From contig JAKFWE010000381.1 in NCBI GenBank assembly GCA_021732895.1, positions 1 through 7,640 on the forward strand: a DNA stretch of 7,640 nt, written 5' to 3'. The position numbers and the translations under genes are program-made. This document shows positions 5,513-7,640 of the stretch, in pieces (the stretch's first letter is position 1; each line of letters begins with the position of its first letter). The stretch is from Allobosea sp. Its GTDB lineage: Bacteria; Pseudomonadota; Alphaproteobacteria; Rhizobiales; Beijerinckiaceae. A model generated the notes under the pieces. It was not told the origin of the DNA, made no database searches, and worked only from the letters and a program-made list of their open reading frames with translations.

Positions 5513-6199
5513 CTAGAACTTGTAGTTCAGGCCGGCGCGAACCACCGAGAAATCGGTGCCGACCCTGATGTTGGCGGCGCCGAACGGCGTGCGGACCGAC
5601 TCGCGCTCCAGATCGACGTAGAGATATTCGAGCTTCGCGGTCAGGTTGTTGGTGAACGCGTATTCCAGACCGGCGCCGATCGTGTAGCCGTACTGGGTGT
5701 TGTCGTTGCTGACAGACGCCAGCGGGGTCGCGAACTCGCTCTTCACGTTGGCGTAGGCGAAACCGCCGGTGACGTAGGGCAGGAACCGGTCGAACGCATA
5801 ACCGATGCGGCCGCGCACCGTGCCGAAATAGCTGATCTCGTTCGAGGCGGAGTTGCCCAGGCCGTCACGCACGGTGGCCTTGAGATCGGCCCCCTGGAAG
5901 TCGGCCTCGACGCCGAAGACGATCTGACCGAGCTGATAGTTGTAGCCGATCTGGCCGCCGCCGACGAAGCCCTCCGGATCCTCCAGCGTCGGCAGGACGC
6001 CGAAGGTGGTCGTGTCGATGTTGCCCCAGGCGTAGCCGGCGTTGGCGCCGATGTAGAAACCGGTCCAGGTGAAGGCCGGAGCGTAGACGACCGGCGCGAG
6101 CACCGGGCCCTTGCGGGCCGGCAGGTCGGCGGCGGAGGCGGCCCCGGCGAAGGCGACGAGCCCGAGAGCGGCGACGCCCGAAAGCAGATAATTCCTCAT
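5513..6199 (-). CDS. Omp25/Omp31-like outer-membrane beta-barrel protein
   Basis: Predicted eight-stranded outer-membrane barrel of 228 residues, the usual size of the alphaproteobacterial Omp25/Omp31 (OmpA-like barrel) group. It has a signal peptide with cleavage expected after GAASA (residue 23), giving a mature start ADLPARKG, and a proline-rich linker to about residue 42. The first barrel strand is FTWTGFYIGANAGYAWG (43-59), the hallmark of the group, and IGYNYQLGQIVFGVEADFQG, FGTVRGRIGYAF, LPYVTGGFAYANV, YTIGAGLEYAF and LTAKLEYLYVDL follow. The chain ends in Tyr-Lys-Phe, the terminal aromatic recognised by the BAM assembly machinery. The frame runs upstream to 6367, but the ATG at 6199 has both the signal peptide and a perfect ribosome site. 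Proteins of this kind are abundant and anchor or stabilise the envelope. The identification is strong; the exact paralogue is unknown. Confidence 0.93.
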   Translation of the reverse strand: MRNYLLSGVAALGLVAFAGAASAADLPARKGPVLAPVVYAPAFTWTGFYIGANAGYAWGNIDTTTFGVLPTLEDPEGFVGGGQIGYNYQLGQIVFGVEADFQGADLKATVRDGLGNSASNEISYFGTVRGRIGYAFDRFLPYVTGGFAYANVKSEFATPLASVSNDNTQYGYTIGAGLEYAFTNNLTAKLEYLYVDLERESVRTPFGAANIRVGTDFSVVRAGLNYKF

Positions 6200-6205
6200 A
6201 GCGAA

Positions 6206-6211
6206 CTCCTT
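6206..6211 (-). promoter_or_regulatory. Strong ribosome binding site of the barrel gene
   Basis: AAGGAG on the - strand, 6 bases before the ATG at 6199. It settles the start against the longer open frame reaching 6367, and its strength fits an abundant protein. Confidence 0.8.
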
Positions 6212-6379
6212 CAGTTGTCGCTGCCGCCAAGAACGCTCGGCGGGTGATTTAGTCAGGCCGATATACGACCGGTCCGGGCCAATGTCTGTTGCGCCTGAAA
6301 CACATCTGCCACAGCGAGCGCGGCAGAAATGCGGCACGAATATGGATGACGAAGGCAAAAATCTCAAAACTCGTTAACT

Positions 6380-6409
6380 ATTGTAACAAGACAAGAGACG
6401 GTTAATCGA
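6380..6409 (-). promoter_or_regulatory. Candidate promoter of the barrel gene
   Basis: On the - strand, TACAAT (6385-6380) matches five of six -10 bases. TCGATT (6409-6404) is a poor -35 box (three of six) at an 18-base spacing. It lies in the most AT-rich stretch between the barrel and glycosyltransferase genes. If used, the transcript would carry a 5' leader of about 170 bases. Confidence 0.4.
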
Positions 6410-6564
6410 ATACTGAAAAGCCGAGCCCGCTCCCGATCTTCCGCACCATCAACGCGGCTGCTGTCGCAAGGTTCCGGCAAGATCGAAAGGATCATCGGGC
6501 CGGCCCGCTTGCCCGGTCGCGCCCCGCATGCTTTAGGCTCTGGCGACGCCATTCAGGGACCGCA

Positions 6565-7374
6565 ATGGACGAGACGCGAATTGCGGGTCGGCTTTCGATC
6601 TTCATCATCGCCCGCGACGAGGCCGACCGGATCGCCCGCACCCTCGCGGCGGTCGCGAACCTCAGTGACGACATCCTCGTCGTCGATTCCGGCTCGACCG
6701 ACGACACGGTGGCGATCGCGCGCGCGGCCGGCGCCCGGGTGCTGTTCAACCCCTGGCCGGGCTATGGCCAGCAGAAGCGCTTCGCCGAAGAGCAATGCCG
6801 CCACGACTGGCTGCTCAATCTCGACGCCGACGAAGTGGTCCCGGCAGACCTCGCCGCCGAGATCGCGGCGCTGTTTGCATCTGGCGAGCCGCCAGCCGAC
6901 GCCTACCGGATCCGGATCGCCGAGATATTCCCCGGCGAGGGCGCGCCCCATCGTTTCGCCTATGCGCTGTCGCCCGTGCGGCTGTACCGGCGCGACAAGG
7001 GCCGCTATTCGCCCTCCCCGGTGCATGACCGCGTCGATCTAGCCCCCGGCGCGCGCGTCGCCAGCCTCAGGGGCACGGTGCATCATTTCTCGGTGCGCTC
7101 GCTCGGCGAGCAGATGGACAAGCTCAACGCCTATAGCGACGCGCAGGCCGACGATCTCGACGAGCGCGGCGCGAAGCTCTCGGCGCTCAGGCTGGCGGTC
7201 GAGTTTCCGGCCAATTTCATCAAGGCCTATATCGGCCGCCGCCACGGCCTGCGCGGCGTCTACGGGTTCATGACCGCGATGAACTACGCCTTCTACCGCT
7301 ATCTGCGCATCGCCAAACACTGGGAGCGCCGGCTCCGGCGCGACGATCGCGGCGACCATGGCGGGCCGCGATGA
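6565..7374 (+). CDS. Family 2 glycosyltransferase, WaaE/LgtF-like
   Basis: Predicted cytoplasmic-face inverting glycosyltransferase of 269 residues with a GT-A fold. After a short lead, LSIFIIARDEADRI (10-23) is the nucleotide-sugar-binding first strand. ILVVDSGSTDDTVAIA (37-52) is the typical GT2 second motif, and LLNLDADEVV (83-92) supplies the metal-binding DxD (Asp87, Asp89). The later SPSPVHDRV (149-157) and GTVHHFSVRSL (170-180) blocks are like those of the WaaE/LgtF group, which add a glucose to the inner core of lipopolysaccharide. The end of the chain (205-255) is amphipathic with basic and aromatic residues (FIKAYIGRRHGLRG, YAFYRYLRIAKHW), suiting membrane association. The start has an AGGGA 5 bases upstream. 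The TGA overlaps the next gene's ATG in an ATGA junction, implying translational coupling. The donor and acceptor sugars are inferred from the family only. Confidence 0.88.
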   Translation: MDETRIAGRLSIFIIARDEADRIARTLAAVANLSDDILVVDSGSTDDTVAIARAAGARVLFNPWPGYGQQKRFAEEQCRHDWLLNLDADEVVPADLAAEIAALFASGEPPADAYRIRIAEIFPGEGAPHRFAYALSPVRLYRRDKGRYSPSPVHDRVDLAPGARVASLRGTVHHFSVRSLGEQMDKLNAYSDAQADDLDERGAKLSALRLAVEFPANFIKAYIGRRHGLRGVYGFMTAMNYAFYRYLRIAKHWERRLRRDDRGDHGGPR

Positions 7375-7640
7375 GCGGCGTCGCCCTCGTCACCGGCGGA
7401 GCGAGGCGGATCGGCCGCGCCATCGTCGAGGCGCTGGCGGCCGAAGGCTACGCCGTCGCGATCCATTGCGGCGCGGCCGAGGCGCAGGCGCGGGCGCTCG
7501 CCGACGGCCTGCGCGCGACGGGCGCCCGGGCGGCGGTGATCGCGGCCGACCTCGCCGACCCGGCGGCGGTCGAGACGATCCTGCCATCGGCCGAGGCGGC
7601 GCTGGGGCCGGTGACGCTGCTCGTCAACAACGCCTCGAGC
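7371..7640 (+). CDS. Short-chain dehydrogenase, pteridine-reductase-like, 3'-truncated by window
   Basis: N-terminal 90 residues of an NAD(P)H-dependent short-chain dehydrogenase/reductase; the rest lies beyond the window. The cofactor-binding glycine motif is VTGGARRIGRAI (7-18), with two arginines in the position favouring NADPH. AADLAD (58-63) follows the third strand, and LLVNNASS (83-90) is the NNAG-like motif. The combination TGGARRIG with NNAS is characteristic of FolM/PTR1-type pteridine reductases, as opposed to the NNAG of most members. The gene overlaps the glycosyltransferase by ATGA. In some alphaproteobacteria a similar gene precedes folate genes folB and folK, but those would be outside this window, so a folate role is an inference. 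Confidence 0.85.
   Translation, partial: MSGVALVTGGARRIGRAIVEALAAEGYAVAIHCGAAEAQARALADGLRATGARAAVIAADLADPAAVETILPSAEAALGPVTLLVNNASS

Larger units (their letters stand above)
6200..6564. other. 365-base divergent intergenic region
   Basis: This region separates the barrel gene (- strand) from the glycosyltransferase gene (+ strand), so it must hold promoters in both directions. Positions 6355-6420 are AT-rich relative to the surroundings and contain the candidate barrel promoter. For the + strand, TTGCCC (6509-6514) and TTTAGG (6532-6537) with a 17-base spacer are a weak promoter guess, and AGGGA at 6555-6559 is the likely ribosome site for the ATG at 6565. A 12-base perfect palindrome lies at 6496-6507. 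No convincing gene, tRNA or riboswitch was seen. Confidence 0.5.

Noticed and set aside
6200..6367. 56-residue upstream extension of the barrel protein
   Set aside because: The signal peptide and AAGGAG ribosome site place the start at 6199; an extension would bury the signal peptide.
6496..6507. 12-base palindrome CGGGCCGGCCCG as an operator
   Set aside because: It is low complexity and expected by chance in GC-rich DNA, with no partner copy in the region.
1..7640. CRISPR array, insertion sequence, tRNA or attachment repeats
   Set aside because: No regularly spaced repeats, transposase or integrase motifs, or tRNA-like cloverleaf were seen on either strand.

Overview
The window looks like a chromosomal segment of a high-GC alphaproteobacterium, most likely Hyphomicrobiales. 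The evidence is the strongly G/C-biased third codon positions in most genes, the Omp25/Omp31-type outer-membrane barrel with an ASA-ADLP signal-peptide junction, and the housekeeping genes present. A Bosea- or Methylobacterium-like genus would fit, but this is an impression rather than a demonstrated assignment.

Region 1 (1-3710, all + strand) holds ordinary chromosomal genes: a DMT/EamA-type membrane transporter, a small exported four-cysteine protein of unknown function, a secreted RNase T2, the 23S rRNA m6A2030 methyltransferase RlmJ, and a YibF-like glutathione S-transferase. The last four are closely spaced (37, 31 and 41 bases between them) and may be co-transcribed. A perfect 9-bp GC hairpin straddles the GST stop codon and closes the block.

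Region 2 (about 3730-5450) is a compact type II restriction-modification pair with visibly lower GC and different codon use. An MT-A70-type adenine methyltransferase on the + strand and a BglII/BstYI-like restriction endonuclease on the - strand converge so tightly that their stop codons touch with no base between them. This is the most interesting part of the window. It is probably a horizontally acquired defence module set between the GST gene and an outer-membrane protein gene. No integrase, transposase or attachment repeat was seen.

Region 3 (5451-6564) holds an abundant-type outer-membrane beta-barrel gene on the - strand with a textbook rho-independent terminator, a strong ribosome binding site and a long AT-richer upstream region of 365 bases. 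The terminator sits directly upstream of the endonuclease gene, which has no obvious promoter of its own, so leakage through this terminator may be how the endonuclease is expressed.

Region 4 (6565-7640, + strand) begins with a family 2 glycosyltransferase of the WaaE/LgtF type, probably acting in lipopolysaccharide core synthesis. It overlaps by ATGA a pteridine-reductase-like short-chain dehydrogenase that runs off the window edge. No tRNA, rRNA, CRISPR array or insertion sequence was seen.
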